IMG/VR virus record: IMGVR_UViG_3300048928_000215
Location: 1-27,778 of that record
DNA from: a virus
Reading direction: 5' to 3' (one strand)
Length of the DNA: 27,778 nucleotides
The position numbers and the translations under genes were made by a program. Positions 11,815 to 19,921 of this stretch are shown one piece after another; the first letter of the stretch is position 1; the number at the start of each line of letters is the position of its first letter. The notes under the pieces are model-generated. The model did no database searches and was not told where the DNA came from. It saw nothing but the letters and a program-made list of their open reading frames with translations.

Positions 11815-13274
11815 TGGCAGACGTCACCTACACCCGCCCGGAATACGACGCGGCACAGTCCCGTTGGCGGCTGGTGCGCGACGTGTGCAAAGGCTCCGAA
11901 ACGGTCAAGGCCCGAGGCGATGTTTATCTGCCGAAGCCAAATGAACATGACACCAGCGTCGAGAACAGGGACCGCTACAAGGGCTACAAGCAGCGCGCCG
12001 TGTTCTACAACGCCACTGGGCGAACTAAACACAGCCTAGTGGGTGCGGTGTTTCGCACCTGGCCAACGCTCACTGTCCCCGGCGCCCTCGACTACGTGTC
12101 GAAGGACATCGACGGGCAGGGCGTGAGCGTCTATCAGCAGTCGCAATCGGTCATCGGGCATCTGCTCGAAGTCGGCCGTCACGGTCTGCTGGTGGATTAC
12201 GCAGCTGTCGAAGCCGGCACCGTGAGCAAGGCTGACGAACAAGCAGGCCGGGCCCGGGCGAGCGTTGCCAGTTACCCGGCCGAAGCCATCAGGAACTGGA
12301 AAACTCGCAAGGTCGGTGGTCAGCACCTGCTGAGCCTGGTTGTTCTGCGCGAAGAAGCTGACAAAGATTCAGATGACGGCTTCGGCAGTGAAAAGGTTGT
12401 GCAATACAGAGTGCTTCGCCTCGACGAGGCCGGCATCTACACGCAGGAAGTCTGGGAAGAGAGCAGCAGCGAAACAACGATGGTCGTTGCACCTTTCACT
12501 CCGTTGAATGGCCTCGGTCACCCGTGGAAGCTGATCCCGTTCCAGTTCCTCGGCAGCGAGAACAACGACACCAGCATCGACGACTCGCCGCTGTATGACA
12601 TGGCCGTGCTCAACATCGGCCATTACTGCAACAGCGCGGACTACGAAGATTCGGTGTGGTTCTCTGGTCAGCCTCAGTTCTGGATCTCTGGCCTCGATGA
12701 GGCTTGGCGCGATCACCTGGAAGCGAATGGCATCTATGTCGGCTCGCGGGCTCCGCTGACACTGCCGGCCAATGGATCGTGTGGCTTTGCTCAGCCTGAG
12801 CCGAACACCCTCGTCAAAGAGGCCATGGACGCAAAGAAAGAGGACATGGTGTCGCTCGGTGCCCGACTGATCGAGCGCGGCAGCGCGGTGAAGACCGCGA
12901 CCCAAGCCGACAACGACAGTGCCGCGGAACACAGCGTGCTTTCGTTGGTGGTGAGCAACGTCAGCGAGGCCTACAGCCAGTGTCTGGTCTGGATGGCCGA
13001 GTTCGTGAACGCTCCCGGCGAAACCCTCTACAAGCTCAATCAGGACTTCAGCCAGATCACCCTGGACGCGACGATCCTTTCCGCACTGTTCAACGCGGTG
13101 CAGGGAGGCAAGCTGCCGGCGGGCGACTTCTGGCAGTACCTGCGCGACCGAGGTGTGATCGATCCCGAAAAGACCGACGACCAAATCCGCGACGAACTGG
13201 AAACAGAGAATCCGGTGATCGACTTGGATGACGACGAGGTAATCCCGAATGGCGGCAAACCAAGCAATCCTTGA
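11814..13274 (+). CDS. portal protein, DUF4055 family
   Basis: This 486-residue protein starts MADVTYTRPEYDAAQSRW. The ATG at 11814 overlaps the terminase stop; the longer frame from 11673 lies inside terL and is rejected. Family-like features are the opening PEYDAAQSRWRLVRD, the central HYCNSADYEDSVWFSGQPQFW, SLGARLIERGSAVKTATQA and an acidic C-terminus (DLDDDEV). It is a DUF4055-type portal, forming the dodecameric vertex ring that is the DNA channel and motor dock. It lies between the large terminase and the MuF-like gene, the usual place. The 3' end overlaps the MuF gene by 26 bases. Confidence 0.88.
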   Translation: MADVTYTRPEYDAAQSRWRLVRDVCKGSETVKARGDVYLPKPNEHDTSVENRDRYKGYKQRAVFYNATGRTKHSLVGAVFRTWPTLTVPGALDYVSKDIDGQGVSVYQQSQSVIGHLLEVGRHGLLVDYAAVEAGTVSKADEQAGRARASVASYPAEAIRNWKTRKVGGQHLLSLVVLREEADKDSDDGFGSEKVVQYRVLRLDEAGIYTQEVWEESSSETTMVVAPFTPLNGLGHPWKLIPFQFLGSENNDTSIDDSPLYDMAVLNIGHYCNSADYEDSVWFSGQPQFWISGLDEAWRDHLEANGIYVGSRAPLTLPANGSCGFAQPEPNTLVKEAMDAKKEDMVSLGARLIERGSAVKTATQADNDSAAEHSVLSLVVSNVSEAYSQCLVWMAEFVNAPGETLYKLNQDFSQITLDATILSALFNAVQGGKLPAGDFWQYLRDRGVIDPEKTDDQIRDELETENPVIDLDDDEVIPNGGKPSNP

Positions 13275-14334
13275 TGCCACGATTCGGCACGCGGTCTTCC
13301 TCGAGCAACTGAAGTCTGGGGAGGTCGCGAAGTTCGGGCCTTTTCTCAAGGAGATTGACCGCTCGATCCGTGAGCGGCTGACCCGGACCGATCTGACGGA
13401 TTACACCGTCGCTCGGCTGGAACGGTTGCTGAGCGAGGTCGACAGTCTGCTGCTGGGCATCTTCAACCGCTACAGCGACAAGCTGAACCTCGACCTGATC
13501 GACATTGCGAACTACGAGGCCGAGTTCGAAGCGACCAGTCTGACCCGTGCGGCGCCGGTGGGTGTCTCGTTTGATGCGGCAGTGCCTGGCGCTACTGCAA
13601 TCAGGGCGGCCATCCTCGGCAACCCGCTCAGCGTGCGCGGCGCAGATGGCGGCAAGCTGCTCAAGTCGTTCATTGATGGCTTCACCGCCACTGAGCGACA
13701 ACGCCTTACTGGCGCGATCCGGCAGGGCTTCTTCGAAGGTCAAACCAACTTCCAGATCATCAAGAACATTCGCGGGACCAAGGCACTCCAGTACAACGAC
13801 GGCATCCTGGCCACGACCAACCGGAATGCCGGCGCCGTGGTGCGAACGGCGGTGCAGCACGTCGCTACCCAAGCACGCATGGAGACGCTGAAAGAGAACT
13901 CCGACGTCGTGCAGGCGGTGGAATGGGTCAGCACCCTGGACACGAAGACGACCAGTCAGTGCCGGACGCTCGACAAGCAGCGCTTCAAGCTGACTGAGGG
14001 GCCAAGGCCGCCGATCCACATCAACTGCCGCTCGACGGTGGTGGCGGTGACTCGCTTCAGCGCTTTGTTCGCCAAGGACGCCACGCGGGCATCCATCGGC
14101 GACGGCGGCGCCCGGCAAGTCAGGGCAGACCTCAGCTATTACGACTGGCTCAAGCAGCAGCCAGCGGCGTTTCAGGACAAGGCAATTGGCCCCGTTCGAG
14201 CCAAGCTGTTCCGCGAAGGTGGCCTGAGCGTCGAACGGTTTGCCGAGCTGCAGCTTGATCGGAACTTTGCGCCGCTGACGCTCGTGGAGATGAGAGCTTT
14301 GGAGCCGCTGGCGTTCGAGAGTGCGGGTATTTAG
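13249..14334 (+). CDS. MuF-like minor head protein
   Basis: This 361-residue protein has a helical N-terminal half (about 1-190) and a C-terminal Mu gpF-type domain. Its marks are RTAVQHVATQARMETL (199-214), VEWVSTLDTKTTSQCRTLD (224-242) and PPIHINCRSTVVAV (254-267), with the conserved Cys238, His258 and Cys260. The family is a minor capsid protein ejected with or linked to the portal and needed for head morphogenesis. The C-terminus beyond 270 carries no toxin domain that I recognise. It overlaps the portal gene. Its stop codon touches, with no spacing, the stop of the leftward gene 14335-14850. Confidence 0.9.
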   Translation: MAANQAILDATIRHAVFLEQLKSGEVAKFGPFLKEIDRSIRERLTRTDLTDYTVARLERLLSEVDSLLLGIFNRYSDKLNLDLIDIANYEAEFEATSLTRAAPVGVSFDAAVPGATAIRAAILGNPLSVRGADGGKLLKSFIDGFTATERQRLTGAIRQGFFEGQTNFQIIKNIRGTKALQYNDGILATTNRNAGAVVRTAVQHVATQARMETLKENSDVVQAVEWVSTLDTKTTSQCRTLDKQRFKLTEGPRPPIHINCRSTVVAVTRFSALFAKDATRASIGDGGARQVRADLSYYDWLKQQPAAFQDKAIGPVRAKLFREGGLSVERFAELQLDRNFAPLTLVEMRALEPLAFESAGI

Positions 14335-14850
14335 CTAACAATGACGTCGATCAGAATTGATCGAGTTCATAAATTTTTGAAATTCGTCTCTCCATTTATC
14401 GTGGCTTTTGTTGAATTTGTCCAAATACTCGTTAGAAATTTTATCGTCCTTTTCATTAAACGCGTTTTTCAGAGCAGTCACTAAGTTCAGGCTCAATACG
14501 GAGAGTTCAGCTGGGGCATAAACGCTGAACGCGTACCCAGCTTTCATGAGTTCATCGAGCCTTGAATTGTAAGTTTCGTGTTTGAAATCACCATAACCTG
14601 TCATTGCCATCAGGTTCCCTAGTGCACTGATAAATAGGTCGGCCTTGACACGCAAGTTTTGCTCTTGGGTATCAATCCTTGCTATGCAGGATTGCCGGTT
14701 GGTGATTTCTGCAGTTTGTGAGGCTGTCATCCAGCTCGTCATGCCAGTGCTCATCGTGGCCGCCAAAACAAGTAGTCCTGTTATGGCCGGTATAAGGATT
14801 GGGCTCCATAGTTCAAGCTTCGTTTTCTCACTAGGTGTAGCGTCCGTCAT
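14335..14850 (-). CDS. leftward membrane-anchored protein, probable moron
   Basis: This 171-residue protein from ATG 14850 has GGAG 6 bases upstream; a GTG at 14865 would add five residues. One strong membrane span (about residues 15-37, SPILIPAITGLLVLAATMS) is followed by a long charged helical domain with SRLDELMKAGYAFSVYAPAE and NEYLDKFNKSHDKWRDEF. The DNA is strikingly AT-rich for this region (roughly one third G+C over 14341-14460 by my count). It is leftward, sits between the MuF and scaffold genes, and ends flush with the MuF stop. This fits an acquired gene expressed from the prophage. The family is not recognised; a role at the inner membrane (for example exclusion) is speculation. 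Confidence 0.75.
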   Translation of the reverse strand: MTDATPSEKTKLELWSPILIPAITGLLVLAATMSTGMTSWMTASQTAEITNRQSCIARIDTQEQNLRVKADLFISALGNLMAMTGYGDFKHETYNSRLDELMKAGYAFSVYAPAELSVLSLNLVTALKNAFNEKDDKISNEYLDKFNKSHDKWRDEFQKFMNSINSDRRHC

Positions 14851-14958
14851 CTGTTGCTCCAGCACTTAAATTAATTTGCCGGCGCATTCTCCGCATATTC
14901 AGAAATCATTTCTATCTCCGCAGGCAGGGCCTGCACTTACGTCTCTGGGAGACAACAA

Positions 14959-15666
14959 ATGCTGAAATTCCAACTGGACAGCCTGGATGGTGTCGACGAA
15001 GCCGTGCGCGCTCTTTACACCGAGAAGGACGGCAAGTTCGTACTTGGCATCGAAGGTCTGCCGCAGCCTGAGGATGTCTCCGGCCTGAAGTCCAAAGTTC
15101 AGGAGTTGCTGGACGAGAAGAAGGCCGCTGACAAGGCTCGCAAGGACGCCGAAGACCAGGCCCGCCTGGAGCGCGAAGAGAATGCCCGTAAGTCCGGCAA
15201 CGTCGAAGAGCTCGAACGCTCCTGGTCCGAGAAGTACAACCGCCGCGAAGCTGAGCTGAATGGCACGTTGGAGCAGGAGCGGACAACGCTGAGCACTCAG
15301 ATCCGGGATCTGACCGTCGGCCGTACCGCTACTGATATCGCGTCAGCCCTGGCAATCCCAGGCAGCGCCAAAGCCCTGTTGCCGCATATCGAACGCCGTT
15401 TGAGCGTCGAGCAGCGCGACGGGAAGCCTGTGGTTGTCGTGCTCGACGCACAGGGCAAGCTCTCGGCGGCAACGCTGGATGAGCTGAAAGCAGAATTCGC
15501 AAACGACACGGCGTTCGCGCCGTTGATCGCGGGTAGTAAGGCATCTGGCGGCGGGGCTGCTGGTGCTGGAGGTGGCGGCGGGGCCGCAAAAGGAAATATC
15601 GGCGGCACCAAGGCGGAGCGTACGGCAGCACTTGCTGCACGGTTCTCCGATCTCCCTCTCAAGTAA
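14959..15666 (+). CDS. head scaffold protein
   Basis: This 235-residue protein starts MLKFQLDSLDGVDEAVRA. It has the classic scaffold layout: a short structured N-terminus with ALYTEKDGKFVLGIEG, a long charged coiled-coil (about residues 48-118, rich in Lys, Glu and Arg), a C-terminal domain, then a glycine/alanine linker (about 196-213) and a basic C-terminal tail (GGTKAERTAALAARF). Scaffold proteins guide capsid assembly and then leave. GGGAGA precedes the ATG. It directly precedes the capsid gene with 11 bases between them. No protease domain is visible in it or nearby, other than the HslV-like gene at 8934. Confidence 0.85.
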   Translation: MLKFQLDSLDGVDEAVRALYTEKDGKFVLGIEGLPQPEDVSGLKSKVQELLDEKKAADKARKDAEDQARLEREENARKSGNVEELERSWSEKYNRREAELNGTLEQERTTLSTQIRDLTVGRTATDIASALAIPGSAKALLPHIERRLSVEQRDGKPVVVVLDAQGKLSAATLDELKAEFANDTAFAPLIAGSKASGGGAAGAGGGGGAAKGNIGGTKAERTAALAARFSDLPLK

Positions 15667-15677
15667 GGAAATAATTC

Positions 15678-16646
15678 ATGTCCCTGTCTCAAATGCAGGT
15701 CTTCAACGACTTCATCATGCCCGCGACTCTCGAGACGCTGGATCAAATGCTTCAGGCATTCAACGCCGCCAGTAACGGCGCGATCGTGCTGTCTCCTGAA
15801 GGCTTCACCGGCGACTTCTTGCAAGAGTCGTTCTTCCAGGCTCTGGGTGCTGCTCAGCGTCGTGTTGATCGCTACGCTGCCAATGGTGCCGCACCAATCA
15901 CCGATCTGACCGAACTGAAGAACACTTCGGTCAAGGTTGCTGGCGGCTTCGGTCCGATCCGCTACGAACCATCCCAGATGACCTGGTTGGAGCGCCCAAC
16001 TGTTCAGGGCATCGAAGTGGCCAGCCGTGCGTTTGCCGAGGTTCTGCTGAAAGACCAGCTGAACACTGCCATCGCTGCGTTGGTGGCTGCGATCACCGCG
16101 CAAGCCGCTGCAGTGAATGACGTGTCGGCAACCGCCGGTATCACTCAGGCCGGCCTGAACAACGCGCATGCGAAGTTCGGTGATGCCAGCCAGTCGCTAG
16201 TTGCCCAGATCATGCAGGGCACTACCTGGCACAAACTGGTCGGCCAAGCGATCGGCAACTCCACCAATCTGTTCGTGGCCGGCAACGTCCGCGTGGTCGA
16301 CATCCTCGGCAAAGTATCGATCGTTACCGACGCCCCTGCACTGATGCAGACCGGTACGCCGAACAAGGAAATCATTCTGGGCCTGGTAGGTGGTGCCGCT
16401 CTGGTCCATGACAACCGCGACATCATTTCGAACGTTCAAACCGTCAACGGTAAAGAGCGCATCGAAACCACCATCCAGACCGACTACACCTTTGGCCTGG
16501 GCTTGAAGGGTTACACCTGGGACACCACCGCCGGTGGCAAATCGCCGTCGAACGCGGCTCTGGCTACCGGCACCAACTGGGACAAAACGGCGTCCAGCAT
16601 CAAGGACACCGCTGGTGTTGCTCTGATCGGCGACGCCTCCAAGTAA
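15678..16646 (+). CDS. major capsid protein
   Basis: This 322-residue protein starts MSLSQMQVFNDFIMPATLET and is highly regular in codon use, as expected for an abundant protein. Features include GFTGDFLQESFFQALG (42-57), GGFGPIRYEPSQMTWLERP and the C-terminal DYTFGLGLKGYTWD. It is probably an HK97-fold capsid of the group paired with DUF4055 portals and MuF proteins. It follows the scaffold, has AAGGAAA before the ATG, and is followed by a strong hairpin (16660-16684). No N-terminal delta domain is obvious, consistent with a separate scaffold gene. The position makes the call firm. Confidence 0.9.
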   Translation: MSLSQMQVFNDFIMPATLETLDQMLQAFNAASNGAIVLSPEGFTGDFLQESFFQALGAAQRRVDRYAANGAAPITDLTELKNTSVKVAGGFGPIRYEPSQMTWLERPTVQGIEVASRAFAEVLLKDQLNTAIAALVAAITAQAAAVNDVSATAGITQAGLNNAHAKFGDASQSLVAQIMQGTTWHKLVGQAIGNSTNLFVAGNVRVVDILGKVSIVTDAPALMQTGTPNKEIILGLVGGAALVHDNRDIISNVQTVNGKERIETTIQTDYTFGLGLKGYTWDTTAGGKSPSNAALATGTNWDKTASSIKDTAGVALIGDASK

Positions 16647-16659
16647 CCATTTGATAACT

Positions 16660-16684
16660 GCGCCGGGGCATAATGCCCTGGCGC
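16660..16684. other. strong hairpin after the capsid gene, no T tract
   Basis: GCGCCGGGGCA (16660-16670), the loop TAA and TGCCCTGGCGC (16674-16684) form an 11-bp stem with one G-T pair. It is followed by AGCGGAG rather than T residues, so a terminator is unlikely. It may mark an mRNA processing or 3' protection site for the capsid message. Confidence 0.6.
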
Positions 16685-16699
16685 AGCGGAGTGACAGTG

Positions 16700-16915
16700 A
16701 TGACTGATAACATCTGGTATCTGCCGGGCCCGTTTCACCGCTACGAAGATGACGTGAAGGCAATCGCCAAAAAGGAAGGCCTGATCATCATCGATGCCAA
16801 TGTCACGGAAGACCGTGGCGGCGAAGTTGAGAAGTCGCCGAAGGCTACGCTGAAGGCTGAGTACCGCGCCGCACCTGCGAAGGCAGGCGCCGACCTGAAC
16901 AAACCCAAGGACTGA
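16700..16915 (+). CDS. small hypothetical structural-region protein
   Basis: This 71-residue protein starts MTDNIWYLPGPFHRYEDDVK. ATG 16700 has GGAG (16688-16691) upstream, and the longer frame from 16673 begins inside the hairpin. The N-terminal half looks like a small alpha/beta unit (AIAKKEGLIIIDANVTEDRG), and the C-terminal third is rich in Ala, Lys and Pro and probably disordered. It sits between the capsid and the head-completion gene, where many phages carry a head decoration or Ala/Lys/Pro-rich linker protein. I do not recognise the family. Confidence 0.8.
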   Translation: MTDNIWYLPGPFHRYEDDVKAIAKKEGLIIIDANVTEDRGGEVEKSPKATLKAEYRAAPAKAGADLNKPKD

Positions 16916-16918
16916 CCC

Positions 16919-17419
16919 ATGCTCATCATCGAGGACGGTACCGGCAAGCCAGACGCCGAAAGCTACGCGAGCGCCGCGGACCTGGTCATGTACGCCGGTA
17001 AGTTCGGTGTGACCATCCCCGCGTCCGAGCCAGCGCAAGAAGCACTGCTTCGTCGGTCCGCCTTGGCGATGGATGGCAAGACCTGGAAGGGACGCAAGAC
17101 GGATAGCGATCAGGCTCTGGCCTGGCCGCGTCGCGGGGTTGAACTGGATTGTCAGATCAAGCCCGACAACTACCTGCCGGCCCGAATCCAGTACGGCCAG
17201 ATGGCCTTGGCCGCTGAGATCCACACCGACGACATCGACCCAATCGACAAGCGAAAGGGTGCAATCACCCGTGAGCGCGTCGAGGGCGCAGTTGATCGCG
17301 AGTACGCAACGATTTCCAACACCAGCGGCAGGCTGTTGCCGGCGGCGCCGAATCGGCCGAGCGCCACGCAGTTCGCCGACTACTTACAGAAGCGGGGCCT
17401 GTTCGCCGTCCGCGCATAG
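16919..17419 (+). CDS. head completion / adaptor protein (DnaT-like domain)
   Basis: This 166-residue protein starts MLIIEDGTGKPDAESYASAA. The pattern of an acidic strand, then DAESYAS, ALLRRSALAMDGKTWKGRK, LAWPRRGVEL and QYGQMALAAEI matches the phage family usually called DnaT-like or head-completion protein. In siphophages it is the adaptor ring under the portal. The helical part and WPRRGV motif are typical. It follows the small gene at 16700 by three bases. AAGGA precedes the ATG. The structural role comes from the family and position. Confidence 0.82.
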   Translation: MLIIEDGTGKPDAESYASAADLVMYAGKFGVTIPASEPAQEALLRRSALAMDGKTWKGRKTDSDQALAWPRRGVELDCQIKPDNYLPARIQYGQMALAAEIHTDDIDPIDKRKGAITRERVEGAVDREYATISNTSGRLLPAAPNRPSATQFADYLQKRGLFAVRA

Positions 17420-17435
17420 CTGAAACGGAGCCACC

Positions 17436-17804
17436 ATGGCCTTCTACGACGAAATGGCCGTGATGGCTCTGGAGATGATCACAGAGTTCGGCCAGCCCGT
17501 GACCATTCGAGCAGTCACCGTTGGTGAGTACGATCCCGACGCCGGGATGGCACCGCCTGACACCATTACCGAGCAGATCGCCCAAGGCATCCTGCTCGAC
17601 TTCACTGGCCAAGAATTCCAGAACAACAGCCTGATCAAGCAGGGCGACAAGAAGCTCAAGATCGCTGCGCAGGGGCTTGAGTGGGTGCCTGATCTCCTGA
17701 ACAAGGTCGTCGTCCAAGGTCGTACCTGGTCAATCGTCCCACCGCTGAAAGAGATCAACCCGGCCGGCACACCGATTCTGTACGAGCTGCAGGTGCGATC
17801 GTGA
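17436..17804 (+). CDS. head-tail connector (stopper-like) protein
   Basis: This 122-residue protein starts MAFYDEMAVMALEMITEFGQ. It has a short N-terminal helix then a beta-rich body (PVTIRAVTVGEYDPDAG, LLDFTGQEF, KKLKIAAQGLEWVPD) and ends with VQGRTWSIVPPLKEINPAGT before a final strand. That last pattern is typical of small phage head-closure or stopper proteins. GGAG precedes the ATG. The stop overlaps the next gene's GTG start. Together with its neighbours it would seal the DNA-filled head and make the neck. Confidence 0.75.
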   Translation: MAFYDEMAVMALEMITEFGQPVTIRAVTVGEYDPDAGMAPPDTITEQIAQGILLDFTGQEFQNNSLIKQGDKKLKIAAQGLEWVPDLLNKVVVQGRTWSIVPPLKEINPAGTPILYELQVRS

Positions 17805-18397
17805 GCCGCGCTGGCTCCGGGCAGTCCGGCAGCTTCGCCTTGAGCCTTGCCGAGTTCGCGGCTCAAGCCACGGAAGCCATTGATGCAAGCTTGCGCGAGA
17901 TCATTATCGAGGTCGGCAGCAGCGTTATCCGCATGTCACCGGTGGGTAACCCTGAGATCTGGGCGCAGAACACTGTGGCCCGTCAGTACAACAAGGCCGT
18001 GGACGATCACAACAGCGATTTGCGCAGCGATCCGGCCAACCTGACGAAGGCGGGTCGACTTAAGCCTGGGCGCAAGCTGAACGACGGCATGAACATGGTT
18101 GCTCCTGAGGGCTATGTAGGCGGGCGGTTCCGAGCCAACTGGCACCTCTCCATTGATGTAGTGGAGAGCGTCACCTTTGACGAGATTGATCCGGGCGGGC
18201 AAGCAACAATCGCTGCATTGGTTTCGGCTGTCAGCGACTTCACCGCCGGACAGACTGCCTACCTCATCAACAACCTGCCGTATGCGATCCCGCTGGAGTT
18301 CGGGCATTCGACCCAGGCACCCGGCGGCATGGTCCGCATCACCGTGGCCCGCTTCCAGCAGATCGTGCTGGAGGCCATCAGGAACAACCAGGTATGA
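17801..18397 (+). CDS. neck / tail-completion protein (HK97 gp10-like)
   Basis: This 198-residue protein has a GTG start at 17801, overlapping the previous stop (GTGA). It begins MSRAGSGQSGSFALSLAEFA, followed by a helical region and IRMSPVGNPEIW, then GYVGGRFRANWHLSIDV and a C-terminal YLINNLPYAIPLEFGHSTQAP-type segment. The triad SPVxTGxFRxxW-like, NxxPYA and EFGxS is the signature of gp10-like neck proteins. The central insertion (about residues 55-95, Asn/Asp rich) is longer than I usually recall. The gene overlaps the tail terminator gene (ATGA). Confidence 0.85.
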   Translation: MSRAGSGQSGSFALSLAEFAAQATEAIDASLREIIIEVGSSVIRMSPVGNPEIWAQNTVARQYNKAVDDHNSDLRSDPANLTKAGRLKPGRKLNDGMNMVAPEGYVGGRFRANWHLSIDVVESVTFDEIDPGGQATIAALVSAVSDFTAGQTAYLINNLPYAIPLEFGHSTQAPGGMVRITVARFQQIVLEAIRNNQV

Positions 18398-18810
18398 GTC
18401 ATAACCTCATAGCTTCGATCTACGAGGCCAAGCTGATCAACTGGGCGAAAGCTCTACCGGTACCGCTAAAGGTCGTCGTCGAGAACGAGGCCTATACACC
18501 CGTGAACGGCGCGACCTACCTGAAGGCGTTCACGCTGCCGGCCGATACCGCGAGCAACACGCTCGGCGGGGACCACAAGCTGTACACCGGTGTTTTTCAG
18601 GTCAGCATCGTGACGCCGTCGGGCAAGTACCGCGGGGCGGCCGGTGCGCTGGCTGATCAGATCGCCGCGCTGTTCCCCCTGTATGAGCGGAACACGAAGG
18701 GCGCGCTGACCGTTGTGACGATGACACCGGTTGATCCGGGCCCCGGCATTCCAGACGACACCACCTTCACGGTGCCGGTTTCGTTCTTGTACCGAGCCGA
18801 CACCAACTGA
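18394..18810 (+). CDS. tail terminator protein (DUF4128-like)
   Basis: This 138-residue protein starts MSHNLIASIYEAKLINWAKA. Family-like elements are YLKAFTLPADTASNTLGG, GVFQVSIVTPSGKYRGAA and the C-terminal FTVPVSFLYRAD strand. This matches the phage tail terminator group (lambda U-like or DUF4128), which caps the tail tube before head joining. The start overlaps the neck gene. The stop is followed by two small hairpins, the second being the terminator at 18834. Confidence 0.8.
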   Translation: MSHNLIASIYEAKLINWAKALPVPLKVVVENEAYTPVNGATYLKAFTLPADTASNTLGGDHKLYTGVFQVSIVTPSGKYRGAAGALADQIAALFPLYERNTKGALTVVTMTPVDPGPGIPDDTTFTVPVSFLYRADTN

Positions 18811-18833
18811 ATTAGCCCGTTGGGCAAACCCAG

Positions 18834-18855
18834 AACCCGCCATTGAGCGGGTTTT
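18834..18855 (+). terminator. intrinsic terminator before the tail tube gene
   Basis: AACCCGC (18834-18840), the loop CATTGA and GCGGGTT (18847-18853) run into TTTT (18852-18855), then GTCATTT. A further short hairpin GCCC-GTT-GGGC lies at 18815-18825. It resembles the tR'-like hairpin at 6812 in both stem and loop. Confidence 0.65.
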
Positions 18856-18880
18856 GTCATTTCTGCAAAGAGGAAAACCC

Positions 18881-19528
18881 ATGAGTGTCAAGATTCCCAA
18901 CGGCACCACGTTCGAGATCGCGGCCACGCTGAGTCTCGCGAAACCTTTCACTGCAATCAGCAATGCCAAGCCCGCAGTGCTGACTGCTGCCGCGCACGGC
19001 CTGGCCAATGACGACGTGATTGTCATTGATTCGGCGTGGGCGAAGCTGAACGGCCGTCCTGCGCGAGTGATTGATTCCGATGTGGGCGACTTCGCGGCTG
19101 AAGGTGTGGATACCACCAGCGTCAAAAACTATCCAGCAGGCTCCGGTGCGGGATCGGTTCGTGCAGCGTCTGGCTGGACCCAAATCTCTCAGATCACCGA
19201 GCCAACCGCAAACGGCGGTGAGCAGCAGTTCCTGACCTACGGCTTCCTCGAGGATGACGATGATCGTCAGTTGCCCACCACCAAGTCGGCCAGCAGCATG
19301 ACGCTGCCGGTTGCTGATGATCCGGCTCAAGCGTACGTCGCGATTGTAGAGGCTGCCGACGAAGATAAAGAGCCGCGTCTGGTCCGTGCAAACCTTCCGG
19401 GCGGCGCGACCATTTACTACTACGCGTACGTGTCGATCACCGCGACCCCGACGCTGAGCCGCAACAACATCATGACGCGGACCATCACGCTGTCGTTCGC
19501 CTCCCGCCCAACTCGCTACAACGCCTAA
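18881..19528 (+). CDS. major tail tube protein
   Basis: This 215-residue protein starts MSVKIPNGTTFEIAATLSLA. AAAGAGGAAA precedes ATG 18881, and the longer frame from 18731 overlaps the terminator and the previous gene. The N-terminal part is beta-rich (FTAISNAKPAVLTAAAHG, VIVIDSAWAKLNGRPARV), followed by SGWTQISQITEPTANGGEQ and a C-terminal TRTITLSFASRPTRY. This is a Phage_tail_3-like tube protein. It follows the tail terminator gene and precedes the G/GT chaperone genes, the expected order in lambda-like siphophages. Confidence 0.87.
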   Translation: MSVKIPNGTTFEIAATLSLAKPFTAISNAKPAVLTAAAHGLANDDVIVIDSAWAKLNGRPARVIDSDVGDFAAEGVDTTSVKNYPAGSGAGSVRAASGWTQISQITEPTANGGEQQFLTYGFLEDDDDRQLPTTKSASSMTLPVADDPAQAYVAIVEAADEDKEPRLVRANLPGGATIYYYAYVSITATPTLSRNNIMTRTITLSFASRPTRYNA

Positions 19529-19537
19529 GGGGTTCCC

Positions 19538-19921
19538 ATGGCAAAGTTTTCCATCGCGCCGAAGCCGACGTTCACCGTCGATGTGGCCATCCCGCAGGTG
19601 GGCGGCAAACCAGCAATGGTGCCGTTTACCTTCAAATATCGCGACCGTACGGCGCTGGCTGAACTGTTCGATTCCTGGAAGGCAAAAGCGGAAGCCATTG
19701 GCGAACGCTTCAAGGGCACGGAGCCGAACCTCGTAGACGTGACCGCCGCCGAGGTCGAGCAGGGAGTCGATCAGATCAAGGATCTGGTGGTGTCTTGGGG
19801 TTTCGACGACAAGCTCAACGATGAGTCGATCACTGCCTTGGTGAAGAGCTGCGTTGGAGTTTCAGATGCCGTGGTGAAGGCCTACAGCGAAGCCTTCGGC
19901 AGGGCCCGTCTGGGAAACTGA
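19538..19921 (+). CDS. tail assembly chaperone, short form (G-like)
   Basis: This 127-residue protein starts MAKFSIAPKPTFTVDVAIPQ. It has a beta-strand N-terminal part with VPFTFKYRDRTALAELFDSW and a helical C-terminus (ALVKSCVGVSDAVVKAYSEA). Size, position between tail tube and tape measure, and the slippery sequence just before its stop all fit lambda gpG, which coats the tape measure protein during tail assembly. AAGGGG precedes the ATG. The stop at 19919-19921 follows the heptamer GGGAAAC directly. Confidence 0.88.
   Translation: MAKFSIAPKPTFTVDVAIPQVGGKPAMVPFTFKYRDRTALAELFDSWKAKAEAIGERFKGTEPNLVDVTAAEVEQGVDQIKDLVVSWGFDDKLNDESITALVKSCVGVSDAVVKAYSEAFGRARLGN

Noticed and set aside
12369-13349. 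Long leftward ORF of 326 residues antisense to the portal gene
   Set aside because: It mirrors the codon structure of the portal gene in a GC-rich region, has no ribosome site and resembles no protein. It is a shadow ORF, as are those at 13090-14118, 15297-16169, 21926-22927 and 24615-25646.
15678-16646. Capsid gene with its own protease domain or a prohead protease upstream
   Set aside because: No serine protease motif is visible in the scaffold or capsid. The only protease-like late genes are the HslV-like protein and the K-like tail protein.
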